Counted from the first letter of the stretch, positions 1 through 5,864 are shown. The stretch: 7,865 nt of DNA from a bacterium (GCA_022865845.1 JALHUC010000503.1:1-7865), one strand, 5' to 3'. Numbers and translations: made by a program. Notes: a model not told the origin generated them from the sequence alone.

Positions 1-498
1 ATCAATTCCAAACCCCACCGACCACTGGTCGTTTACACGGTAAGCTGCGGAAGGGTTGATCTTGACCATTTCTATCAAGGTCTCGGTGGCCACATAATTA
101 AAGGAACCCACTTTCCACTCGGTGCCCAAACCGAAGGGTGCGGTAACCCCAAGACCGATCCACCACTGGCCTTCGCCGAGGTGGTTTGTGTAATAGAAGG
201 ATGGCGGCATAAAACTACCGTCTTCGGCTGATGTTTTAGTCCCGCCAAGATCCGTGTAGTCATTGTGGGTTGAGACGGATGTCACTCCGGCCTGGATGCG
301 GTTACCCTCCAGTTGCGTGATACCTGCGGGGTTGAACTGGACGGCAGAGGGATCATCTGCCATACCCACGAAAGCGTTACCAAAACCCATGGCCTTGGCA
401 CCCGCCTCAGGTATGCGGAATCCACCCGCAGCGGCCGGGCCGGCAGCGAGCATCAGCATCGCTGCTGCTGCAAGTAATATCGTAAAGTTCCTCTTCAT
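1..498 (-). CDS. FadL/OmpP1-family outer-membrane transporter, N-terminal part
   Basis: This is the first 166 codons of a gene running off the window edge. The product begins with a signal peptide: MKRN, a hydrophobic Ala/Leu/Met stretch to about residue 20, and a likely cleavage after AAA at 22-24. The mature start GGFRIPEAGAKAMGFGNAF, followed by ADDPSAVQFNPAGI (about 47-60), is the typical N-terminus of the FadL/OmpP1/TodX family. In that family it forms the hatch of a 14-stranded barrel that carries long-chain fatty acids or other hydrophobic compounds across the outer membrane. Later segments alternate aromatic and polar residues as in beta strands. The start at 498 is supported by AAAGGAG at 512-506, seven bases upstream. 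It lies downstream of an acyl-CoA synthetase gene on the same strand, which fits uptake coupled to activation. Substrate cannot be told from this fragment, and most of the barrel is outside the window. Confidence 0.9.
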   Translation of the reverse strand, partial: MKRNFTILLAAAAMLMLAAGPAAAGGFRIPEAGAKAMGFGNAFVGMADDPSAVQFNPAGITQLEGNRIQAGVTSVSTHNDYTDLGGTKTSAEDGSFMPPSFYYTNHLGEGQWWIGLGVTAPFGLGTEWKVGSFNYVATETLIEMVKINPSAAYRVNDQWSVGFGID

Positions 499-528
499 TG
501 ATCGGCTCCTTTCCTCTCATTCATGTTT

Positions 529-555
529 AAAAAAGATCCTTTCCCACAGGAAAGG
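529..555 (-). terminator. Rho-independent terminator after the acyl-CoA synthetase gene
   Basis: Read on the minus strand, CCTTTCC (555-549), a four-base loop and GGAAAGG (544-538) form a perfect 7-bp stem. After three bases it is followed by six T (534-529). It lies 57 bases past the fadD stop and ends 30 bases before the fadL-type start, so it would end the gcvH-like/fadD transcript. The three bases between stem and T-run, and the moderate GC of the stem, make it weaker than a textbook terminator. A candidate promoter lies upstream of it, so it could also act as a leader hairpin for the downstream gene. Confidence 0.6.
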
Positions 556-585
556 CCAGTCATCACGACCTGATTAACGAACCGT

Positions 586-616
586 CATATAACACGGTTT
601 TACGTCCGTTTGTCAA
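586..616 (-). promoter_or_regulatory. Candidate sigma-70-type promoter for the FadL-type gene, with palindrome
   Basis: On the minus strand a perfect TTGACA (616-611), overlapping the fadD stop codon, is followed after 19 bases by TATATG (591-586). An alternative reading is TTATAT at 18 bases. The -10 match is only partial and the spacing is long. An inverted repeat, AACCGT at one end and ACGGTT at the other with 8 bases between (580-599), overlaps the -10 region. It could be an operator for a dimeric repressor. Both the promoter and the operator role are inference from motif likeness. Confidence 0.4.
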
Positions 617-2448
617 TCCTGGTACAGGGAGTCCAGCTCTTTCCAGTACTTTCGTGTGATCTCCTTGCGTTTGAGTTTGAGGGTCGGGGTCACCTCCCCA
701 TCCTCCTGGCTGAATTCCTGCTCCATGAGCTTGAATTTTTTTATGCGCTCAAAGGGAGCGAACTCTTCCAGGGCCTCATCCACCCGGCGCTGGATGAGGG
801 CGTTGATCACCGGATGATTGCACAGTTGGGCGTGGGTGCTGAACTTGATCTTGTGTTCCTCGGCGTACTTTTCCACCCTCTCCCAATCCGGCACGATGAG
901 AGCCGAGATGAACTTCCTCGCGTCACCATAAGCGAAAGCCTGGTCGATGAACTTATCGGCCGAAAGCGCGTTCTCGATAGCGGCCGGTGCCACATTCTTG
1001 CCCCCGGAGGTCACGATGAGGGATTTCTTCCTGTCGGTGATAACCAGGAAACCGTCACCGTCAATGTGCCCGATATCTCCCGTATAAAACCAGCCGTCAG
1101 CATCTATGGCCTCGGCAGTCTCCTCCGGCCGGTTGTAATAACCCACCATTATGTTGGGGCCTTTGGCCAGTATCTCACCATCCTCGGCAATCTTTACCTC
1201 CACCTCGGGAATAGTGTGCCCCACCGTACCGAACCTCAGACTATCGGCAAAGTTGGCGGATATAACCGGAGATGTTTCCGTCAGGCCGTAACCTTCCAGT
1301 ATAAGAAGTCCGGCAGCGTGGAAGAACTCGGCTATGTGCTTGTTTAAAGGCGCACCGCCGGAGATCATGAGCCGGATCCTGCCCCCAAAGGTTTCCCTTA
1401 GTTTGGCAAAGACCAATTTGTCTGCGATCCGGTGCCCTCGGGCAAGAAAGCCATCCACCGGCTGCCCGGTCTGAAGTCGCCAGCTGACCTTGGCGCCAAT
1501 TTTAAGGCAGGCCGCGAAGATCATTCTTCTCGGAAGAGCGCTCTCTCTCACACGGTCCAGGATCCGCCCGAAAGCCTTCTCGTAGATCCGGGGAACGCTC
1601 ACCAGGATCGTCGGGTGGACCTCCGACATGTTTGCCACGACAGTTTCGATGCTCTCGGCATAGTGGATGAGCCCTCCGGCATACAGGAACAGGTAAAGGG
1701 CGATGCGCTCAAACACGTGAGAAAGGGGCAGGAAGGAAAGACAGCTGTCCGTTTCCCCGACGTCGATGACCGCAAGGACCCCCCTCACGTTGGAAAGGAA
1801 GTTGTCGTGGGTGAGCACGACACCTTTGGGTTCACCGGTCGTGCCGGATGTGTAAATAATAGTAGCGAGGTCGCTCTTGCGGCCTCCCGCTATGGAGCGA
1901 CCCATGCTCTCCCATACCTCCGGAGGGGCCCCGCACCCGAGAACGACAAGATCCTCAAGGTACATGACACCTTCGGGCAGTGTCCTTGAGGGGATTTTAT
2001 CAAAAACGATTATTGTAGCCAGGTCCGGCAGCTCACTCCGGATCTGCAGGATACGGTCAAGGAAATCGGCATTGGATACAAAGATAGCCTTTGCGGCACT
2101 GTCCTTCAGGATATAGCGGATCTGTGAAGGTGTAAGGGTCCAGTAAAGAGGAACGACCACTCCTTTGGTGGCATATATGCCGAGATCCGCAAAGGCCCAT
2201 TCCGGACGGTTCTCCGACAATATGGCAATGGAATCGTTGTGACCGAGACCCAGCTGAAGAAGACCCCTTGCCACATCCCTGTAGGCCCCGGCAAGTCTGC
2301 TCCAGGTCACGTCCACCCACGATCCGTTCTGTTTACTTTGCATAACAGTGCGGTCGCCGTATTTAGCAGCTCTGGCATCCACCATCTGGACGATGGTCTC
2401 CTCAGACGAATGGAGAGTTTTACCCTTTTCCGTTATGGTTTGCGACAT
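613..2448 (-). CDS. fadD: Long-chain acyl-CoA synthetase (AMP-forming)
   Basis: This 611-residue protein belongs to the AMP-binding (ANL) superfamily. It activates a fatty acid with ATP to an acyl-adenylate and then transfers it to CoA, acting in the cytoplasm or at the inner membrane. Visible core motifs are the phosphate loop YTSGTTGEPKG (199-209), YGLTETSP (387-394), YTGD (455-458), TDRKKSLIVTSGGKNVAP (471-488, hinge/substrate Arg at 473) and a C-terminal TPTLKLKRKEI, whose lysines near 591-593 hold the catalytic one. Length and motif wording match the bacterial long-chain group (COG1022, FadD15-like) rather than acetyl-CoA synthetase. The gene starts 5 bases after the stop of the GcvH-like gene, so the two are surely co-transcribed. 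GAGG lies only 3 bases from the ATG, which suggests translational coupling. A FadL-type channel gene lies downstream. Chain-length preference cannot be read; aromatic or branched acids are possible. Confidence 0.93.
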   Translation of the reverse strand: MSQTITEKGKTLHSSEETIVQMVDARAAKYGDRTVMQSKQNGSWVDVTWSRLAGAYRDVARGLLQLGLGHNDSIAILSENRPEWAFADLGIYATKGVVVPLYWTLTPSQIRYILKDSAAKAIFVSNADFLDRILQIRSELPDLATIIVFDKIPSRTLPEGVMYLEDLVVLGCGAPPEVWESMGRSIAGGRKSDLATIIYTSGTTGEPKGVVLTHDNFLSNVRGVLAVIDVGETDSCLSFLPLSHVFERIALYLFLYAGGLIHYAESIETVVANMSEVHPTILVSVPRIYEKAFGRILDRVRESALPRRMIFAACLKIGAKVSWRLQTGQPVDGFLARGHRIADKLVFAKLRETFGGRIRLMISGGAPLNKHIAEFFHAAGLLILEGYGLTETSPVISANFADSLRFGTVGHTIPEVEVKIAEDGEILAKGPNIMVGYYNRPEETAEAIDADGWFYTGDIGHIDGDGFLVITDRKKSLIVTSGGKNVAPAAIENALSADKFIDQAFAYGDARKFISALIVPDWERVEKYAEEHKIKFSTHAQLCNHPVINALIQRRVDEALEEFAPFERIKKFKLMEQEFSQEDGEVTPTLKLKRKEITRKYWKELDSLYQD

Positions 2449-2453
2449 AAGCC

Positions 2454-2849
2454 TCAGTCCTCCAAATCCAGATCCGCGATATATTCTTCATACTCTTCCG
2501 GTGTCATAAGAGAATCGATCTGCTGAGGGTCGTCAAGCTGCACCCTGATAAGCCAGCCTTCCCCGTAAGGATCCTCGTTGATGAGTTCGGGATCCCCCTC
2601 AAGATCGAGATTGATCATCATTACCGTTCCGGTGACCGGAGCTACCATGTCCGACACGGTCAATGTCGACTCTATTATACCGAAGGTTCCCGTGATCTCG
2701 ATATCATCCTCGACATCAGGCAGATCCACAAAAATGGTCTCACCAAGCTCGGCCTGAAGATAATCGCTCAGTCCAATGAGAGCCTCGTTACCTTCGGGTT
2801 TGACCCAGAGGTGATCCTTTGTATACCTGCAGTTTCCAGAAACGTTCAT
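2454..2849 (-). CDS. GcvH-like protein lacking the lipoyl lysine
   Basis: The 131-residue product aligns along its whole length with glycine cleavage H protein: YTKDHLWV (9-16), IGLSDYLQAELGETIFVDLPDV (25-46), GIIES (57-61), SDMVAPVTGTV (66-76), NEDPYGEGWLI and a C-terminal TPEEYEEYIADL. In true GcvH the lipoyl attachment site reads ESVKAxSD. Here it is ESTLTVSD, with leucine 63 (codon at 2663-2661, TTG) in place of lysine, so this protein should not be lipoylated and cannot work as a normal H protein. The fold motifs are otherwise kept and there is no frameshift, which argues for a retained, altered role rather than decay. Start 2849 was chosen because H proteins begin near here and a G-rich site (2860-2855) lies 5 bases upstream. 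An in-frame ATG at 2924 exists but adds unlike residues. No gcvP or gcvT is visible nearby; the partner is the acyl-CoA synthetase gene immediately downstream. Confidence 0.85.
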   Translation of the reverse strand: MNVSGNCRYTKDHLWVKPEGNEALIGLSDYLQAELGETIFVDLPDVEDDIEITGTFGIIESTLTVSDMVAPVTGTVMMINLDLEGDPELINEDPYGEGWLIRVQLDDPQQIDSLMTPEEYEEYIADLDLED

Positions 2850-2893
2850 CTTTTCCCCCCGCCAGCGCGTCAAAAACCCCTGAATCGTCATTG

Positions 2894-2921
2894 AATATAA
2901 TGTGTTACGATCCTGGAGCAA
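2894..2921 (-). promoter_or_regulatory. Candidate promoter for the gcvH-like/fadD operon
   Basis: On the minus strand TTGCTC (2921-2916), 16 bases, then TATATT (2899-2894) resembles a sigma-70 promoter. The -10 matches 5 of 6 and the -35 matches 3 of 6. It would start transcription near 2887, about 40 bases before the GcvH-like start codon at 2849. The gap 2850-2986 contains no other gene. This is a motif judgement only. Confidence 0.4.
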
Positions 2922-2969
2922 CAAATCTTTTTACCCTGACAAACTATTCTGTACCCTATTTTTACCCAG

Positions 2970-3017
2970 ATATTCCTATGAATCTATCAGGCTTCTTCTA
3001 CAGATTCATAGGAATAT
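2970..3017. repeat. Perfect 16-bp inverted repeat around the regulator gene's original stop
   Basis: Positions 2970-2985 and 3002-3017 are exact reverse complements, separated by 16 bases. The right arm lies in the 3' codons of the response-regulator gene (read in its restored frame), and the loop holds the restored tandem stop TGA-TAG. On the minus strand the arms make a long AT-rich hairpin without a following T-run. On the plus strand the same hairpin is followed by a run of T (3017-3020), like a rho-independent terminator. It probably marks the 3' end of the tal/regulator transcript, by termination or by protecting the end. Confidence 0.7.
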
Positions 3018-3936
3018 TTTTCGACTCTATTTCTTCCGTTCATTTTGGCCTTGTAGAGAGCTTCATCGGCCTGTTTGAGCAGACCATCCATATCCTTTTC
3101 GGCACCCTCAATCAATGTGGCACACCTATGCTGACAGTTACATCCCCGGCTGCAGGCAAACCATCAAAATGGCAGCCCTCAACGGCAGCCCTCAACCTTT
3201 CTGCAGCCCTCATGGCACCATCGGTATCCGTGTGGGGCATGATCACCACGAACTCCTCACCCCCGTATCGGGCAACAAGATCAGCCTTCCGCATAACATC
3301 AAGCATGATCGATGCTGTTTCTTTTAAAACGGCATCGCCGCGAGGGTGGCCGTAAGTATCGTTCACCATTTTAAAACGGTCCAGATCAGCCATAAGGACG
3401 CTCATGGGATCGCCGTACCTCACGGACCGGTTGAATTCGTCCTCAAGGGACATCCTGAAAGAACGCAAGTTGGCAAGGTTAGTCAGGGAATCCCTGGTGG
3501 CCATTTCCTCCATCATGCCCCTCTGAGCCTTGAGGAGGTCCTGGAGGTCCTGGAGGTGCTTGATGTGAAGCATGTCATTCAGGCGGACCTTGAGGATGGA
3601 AGAGATAAACGGTTTGGAGATAAAATCGTTGGCACCGAGTTCGAACGCTTTAACCACTTCGGTCACATCGGATTCCGATGTGACCATGACAATAGGGATG
3701 TTCATGAGGCTCGGATTCGCTCTTGCCATGCGGAGGAACTGGTAGCCGTCCATTCGCGGCATATTCAGGTCGCAACACACCACGTCCACATCCTGCTCTG
3801 GATCGGAAAAAATCTTCCAACCCGACACGCCGTCCGGGGCCTCCAGAAAGTGGTTAAAATCACCATCTGCAGTGAGGATCTCTATCAATTCCTCCCGGAC
3901 AGCAGCCGAATCGTCAATTATGAGAAGGGTTCCCAT
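2987..3936 (-). pseudogene. Response regulator with GGDEF diguanylate cyclase domain, frameshifted
   Basis: The product is a PleD-like regulator that would make cyclic-di-GMP when phosphorylated. The receiver domain (1-122) has acidic D8/D9, phospho-acceptor D56 (CDLNMP), T86 and K108 (SKPF). A helical linker (about 123-146, with HLQDLQDLL) leads to the GGDEF domain with DSLTNLAN, DLDRFKMVND, active-site GGEEF (225-229) and the inhibitory I-site RKAD (216-219). The frame ends early at TGA 3114-3112, after SIGVPH (274 residues). The missing end, ATLIEGAEKDMDGLLKQADEALYKAKMNGRNRV..., is read in another frame down to 2987. Adding one base near 3120/3121 (GTGCCACA to GTGGCCACA) rejoins the frames to about 316 residues. 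As it stands the cyclase lacks its last helix and is probably inactive, unless this is a sequencing error. Start 3936 fits the receiver-domain start. It lies 13 bases after the transaldolase stop, so the pair is likely one operon. Confidence 0.85.
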
Positions 3937-3949
3937 ATCCAGTCCGCCT

Positions 3950-4597
3950 TCAGGTAGAAGGCACCTTTTTCCAATCGGCAAGGAACATATCTATTCCGAT
4001 ATCGGTAAGGGGATGTTTCGAGAGCTGCCCGATCACCTTGAACGGTATGGTCGCGATATCGGCGCCCAGAAGTGCCGACTCGAGGACGTGGCCCGGATGA
4101 CGGACACTTGCCACGATAATTTCGCTGTCAAAATCGTAGTTCTCCTTGATCTCCATGATATCCGCGATGACATCCATCCCCACAGCTCCAGTGTCATCAA
4201 TACGGCCAACGAAGGGGCTGATATAGGAAGCTCCCGCTTTGGCCGCCAGGAGGGCCTGAAGAGGTGAAAAAACAAGGGTCACATTGGTCCGGATGCCTTC
4301 CTCGCTACAGATCCTGACAGCCTTGAGCCCTTCCGTAGTCATGGGTACCTTGACAACAACATTATCCCCGATGGTCACAAGGTCCCTGGCCTCCTTTACC
4401 ATCCCCTGGGCATCCAGACTGACCGTCTCAAGGGAAACCGGTCCCGGGACCATGCCGCAGATCTCCTCTACCAGGGGACGGAACTCCTTGCCCTCCCTGG
4501 CCACGAGGGTCGGGTTGGTGGTGACTCCGTCGATGAGCCCCATTTCGAGGGCCTGGCGTATTTCGTCAAGGTTGGCTGTATCAAGAAAAAATTTCAT
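3950..4597 (-). CDS. tal: Transaldolase, TalC type (fructose-6-phosphate aldolase-like family)
   Basis: This 215-residue protein is of the short transaldolase/FSA family (class I aldolase barrel, cytoplasmic). Visible landmarks are [11 protein letters not shown] at the N-terminus, VTTNPTL (25-31), the Schiff-base lysine in VVVKVPMT (K83), TNVTLVFSP (104-112), SPFVGRIDD (127-135) and ASVRHP. The family contains fructose-6-phosphate aldolases and true transaldolases. Aldolases such as E. coli FsaA carry Gln and Tyr at two active-site positions. Here these appear as Glu57 (SLETV) and Phe129 (SPFVGR), which points to transaldolase: moving dihydroxyacetone units between sedoheptulose-7-P, glyceraldehyde-3-P, fructose-6-P and erythrose-4-P in the pentose phosphate pathway. 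Two adjacent ATGs are possible (4600, 4597). TAAGGAG at 4610-4604 is only 3 bases from the first and 6 from the second, so the second is preferred. A regulator gene follows 13 bases downstream. I see no clear promoter upstream. Confidence 0.93.
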   Translation of the reverse strand: MKFFLDTANLDEIRQALEMGLIDGVTTNPTLVAREGKEFRPLVEEICGMVPGPVSLETVSLDAQGMVKEARDLVTIGDNVVVKVPMTTEGLKAVRICSEEGIRTNVTLVFSPLQALLAAKAGASYISPFVGRIDDTGAVGMDVIADIMEIKENYDFDSEIIVASVRHPGHVLESALLGADIATIPFKVIGQLSKHPLTDIGIDMFLADWKKVPST

Positions 4598-4603
4598 CAT
4601 CTA

Positions 4604-4610
4604 CTCCTTA
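4604..4610 (-). promoter_or_regulatory. Ribosome binding site deciding the tal start
   Basis: TAAGGAG on the minus strand (4610-4604) stands 3 bases before ATG 4600 and 6 bases before ATG 4597. The second spacing is the usual one, so translation most likely begins at 4597 with [10 protein letters not shown], which also matches family N-termini. Confidence 0.7.
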
Positions 4611-4617
4611 ATTTCCT

Positions 4618-4790
4618 AACCGCAGAGGACGCAGAGGAACGCGGAGGAATTCTGAAAGAAAATAGTCAAGCCCGGGTTTTAACCCTGCATCCAAATCAAA
4701 GTATTGTTTTTATTGTTTTGCTTCCCTTGTGTACCTATGCGGATCGTGCAGCCTACCAACGGGCTGCCTCCGCGAACTCAGCGGTAAATC
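4618..4790. repeat. Intergenic repeat element with CGCAGAGGA units and inverted ends
   Basis: The 204-base gap between the barrel gene and tal starts with CGCAGAGGA at 4621-4629 and 4630-4638. A third, altered copy, CGCGGAGGA, follows at 4640-4648. Near the other end CCTCCGCGAACTCAGCGG (4767-4784) is an imperfect inverted match to the same sequence. The element thus has inverted ends about 170 bp apart, around AT-rich DNA. A hairpin, GCAGCC (4748-4753) with GGCTGC (4762-4767), and the palindrome GGGTTTTAACCC (4674-4685) lie inside. No ORF or transposase is present. It resembles short dispersed intergenic repeats, perhaps MITE-like; this is inference. Confidence 0.5.
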
Positions 4791-4804
4791 TTCCGAATTT
4801 GTCA

Positions 4805-5455
4805 TCAGAATTGATAGCCAACGCCGATATTCAGCAGGTTCTGCCCGAAAAGGTGGGCTTCAGCGTTGAAGTAGAAATTATAGTCCATGAAATAATCCAC
4901 ACCGAAGAGCAGATGAGCCTGCCCGTTCTCATTCTCGTTCCAACCTGCTCCATCCAGATTGATGAAGGAGGAGGAGAATCCAGCGTAGGCGTTGGTCCCG
5001 CCGGTCCGGGCTGAACCGATGAGTGACAGCTGGCTTTCCAGCATATCCACAGTATCGCCGGCCTCACTGCTCTGGGACCAGAGGACCTGGGCATCCAGGC
5101 TCGCCCTGAATCCGGTATCGCTCTCCTGACCCACCAGATCCAGGAGCACTCCGCCACCGTAGGCAAAATCCAGCGACCCTTCAAAGGATCCTGCTTCCAT
5201 ATCAGCAAAGCCCAGCTTCAGGTAGGGCATGATCCTGCCGCCGCCTGCGAAGGCGCCCTTGACCATGAAGGATTTGCTCGTAACATCCTCGTCACGGATG
5301 TCCAGTGTCGTATAGCCAATGGACCCGGACAGGGAGAATCCGCCCGTCTCAGAAGAGCGGACAGGAGCTCCTACAGACAGAGCATGGGCCGAAGGAACGG
5401 GACAAAATACCGCCGCCATGACCAAAGCAACAAGACAAGTATATAACGATCTCAT
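4805..5455 (-). CDS. Outer-membrane beta-barrel protein of unknown function
   Basis: The predicted protein has 216 residues. It begins with a signal peptide: MRSLYTC, a hydrophobic run to about residue 18, PVPSAHA, and likely cleavage after A25. The mature part is made of alternating hydrophobic/polar stretches rich in Gly, Ser and aromatic residues (SLSGSIGYTTLDI, MPYLKLGFADME, AYGGGVLLDL, AQVLWSQS, YFMDYNFYFNAEAHLF). It ends in IGVGYQF with a C-terminal phenylalanine, the usual BAM-recognition signature of outer-membrane barrels. Its size suits an 8- to 10-strand barrel. The start at 5455 is favoured over the in-frame ATG at 5467 because GGAGA (5465-5461) stands 5 bases upstream of it, whereas the upstream ATG has no such site. 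The gene stands alone between two repeat-bearing gaps. I recognise no specific family, so no function is assigned. Confidence 0.8.
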   Translation of the reverse strand: MRSLYTCLVALVMAAVFCPVPSAHALSVGAPVRSSETGGFSLSGSIGYTTLDIRDEDVTSKSFMVKGAFAGGGRIMPYLKLGFADMEAGSFEGSLDFAYGGGVLLDLVGQESDTGFRASLDAQVLWSQSSEAGDTVDMLESQLSLIGSARTGGTNAYAGFSSSFINLDGAGWNENENGQAHLLFGVDYFMDYNFYFNAEAHLFGQNLLNIGVGYQF

Positions 5456-5474
5456 GGGCTTCTCCATAGAATCA

Positions 5475-5502
5475 GTGATCGGTGATCGGTGATCGGTGAT
5501 CG
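5475..5502. repeat. Four tandem copies of GTGATCG
   Basis: Four perfect 7-bp copies start 20 bases upstream of the barrel gene's start codon, in its presumed leader. A related pair, CGTGATT twice, follows at 5514-5527. The units contain GATC, a Dam-type site. No gene or known element covers them. Copy number could vary by slippage. Confidence 0.9.
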
Positions 5503-5559
5503 GTTTAAAAAATCGTGATTCGTGATTAATAATAATGATCCAAGCGCTTTTGATCTTAT

Positions 5560-5587
5560 TCTACGTTCTACATTTTGCGTTCTGCAT
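5560..5587. repeat. Degenerate 7-bp tandem repeat (TCTACGT family)
   Basis: Read on the plus strand, TCTACGT, TCTACAT, TTTGCGT and TCTGCAT follow one another without gaps. This is a second 7-bp periodicity with a different sequence from the GTGATCG array 60 bases away. It lies in the gap between the small membrane-protein gene and the barrel gene. Confidence 0.7.
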
Positions 5588-5600
5588 TCTTTTCTCGGAT

Positions 5601-5621
5601 CCTAGACCCTAGACCCTAGAT
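5601..5621. repeat. Three tandem copies of CCTAGAC containing a gene's stop codon
   Basis: CCTAGAC, CCTAGAC and CCTAGAT follow in tandem, and flanking bases continue the 7-bp beat imperfectly (CCTCTGA after 5621). The third unit, read on the minus strand, supplies the TAG stop codon (5618-5616) of the small membrane-protein gene. The repeat thus begins inside the last codons of that gene. Confidence 0.85.
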
Positions 5622-5864
5622 CCTCTGATCTTTACTATATGACACTTCACACTCCCTTGAGCAAAAGTAAACCGTCTTCCCCCTCACCCGCCGCTTCAGT
5701 GCGCTGCTAAGTGGAACATACACACCGCAGTGAGGATCGCAAACCATTTCCTCGCCTTCCACTTTCTGCCCCGTGCTGACCGGCGTGCCACTACCTATCA
5801 ACTTCCGCAGCGCCCAGTAAAGGGCCCCAATGAGCATCAACCAGATCAGGACACGCAAGGGCAC
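5616..5864 (-). CDS. Small membrane-anchored protein with YHS/TRASH-like cysteine motif
   Basis: This 82-residue protein has an N-terminal membrane segment (about 3-19, VLIWLMLIGALYWAL), a polar linker, and a small cysteine domain: VCDPHCGVYVP (41-51) and VYFCSRECEVSY (65-76). The four cysteines, C42, C46, C68 and C72, form two CX3C pairs, as in small YHS/TRASH-like metal-binding proteins that are often annotated only as hypothetical (PP0621-like). A metal-linked role is plausible but not shown. The start is GTG at 5864; an in-frame TGA lies 13 bases upstream and GAGG stands just before the start. It begins 28 bases after the folE stop and is probably the last gene of the larB-larC-folE operon. 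Its stop codon falls in a heptamer repeat, and the last residues (DQRI) are encoded at its edge. Confidence 0.75.
   Translation of the reverse strand: MPLRVLIWLMLIGALYWALRKLIGSGTPVSTGQKVEGEEMVCDPHCGVYVPLSSALKRRVRGKTVYFCSRECEVSYSKDQRI

Noticed and set aside
610..1347. Open frame of 245 codons on the plus strand inside fadD
   Set aside because: It is the antisense shadow of an acyl-CoA synthetase with complete motifs; its translation shows no recognisable domain and there is no matching ribosome site.
2850..2924. 25-residue N-terminal extension of the GcvH-like protein
   Set aside because: It does not resemble H proteins, would overlap the candidate promoter, and the start at 2849 has its own G-rich binding site.
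3106..3125. Programmed ribosomal frameshift in the regulator gene
   Set aside because: No slippery heptamer or supporting downstream structure is near the break; a simple one-base deletion or sequencing error explains it better.
4718..4804. Plus-strand gene start before the barrel gene
   Set aside because: The 98-codon frame covers intergenic repeat DNA and the antisense of the barrel gene; no domain and no ribosome site.
5475..5624. CRISPR array
   Set aside because: Units are only 7 bp and directly adjacent, with no spacers of even length and no cas genes.
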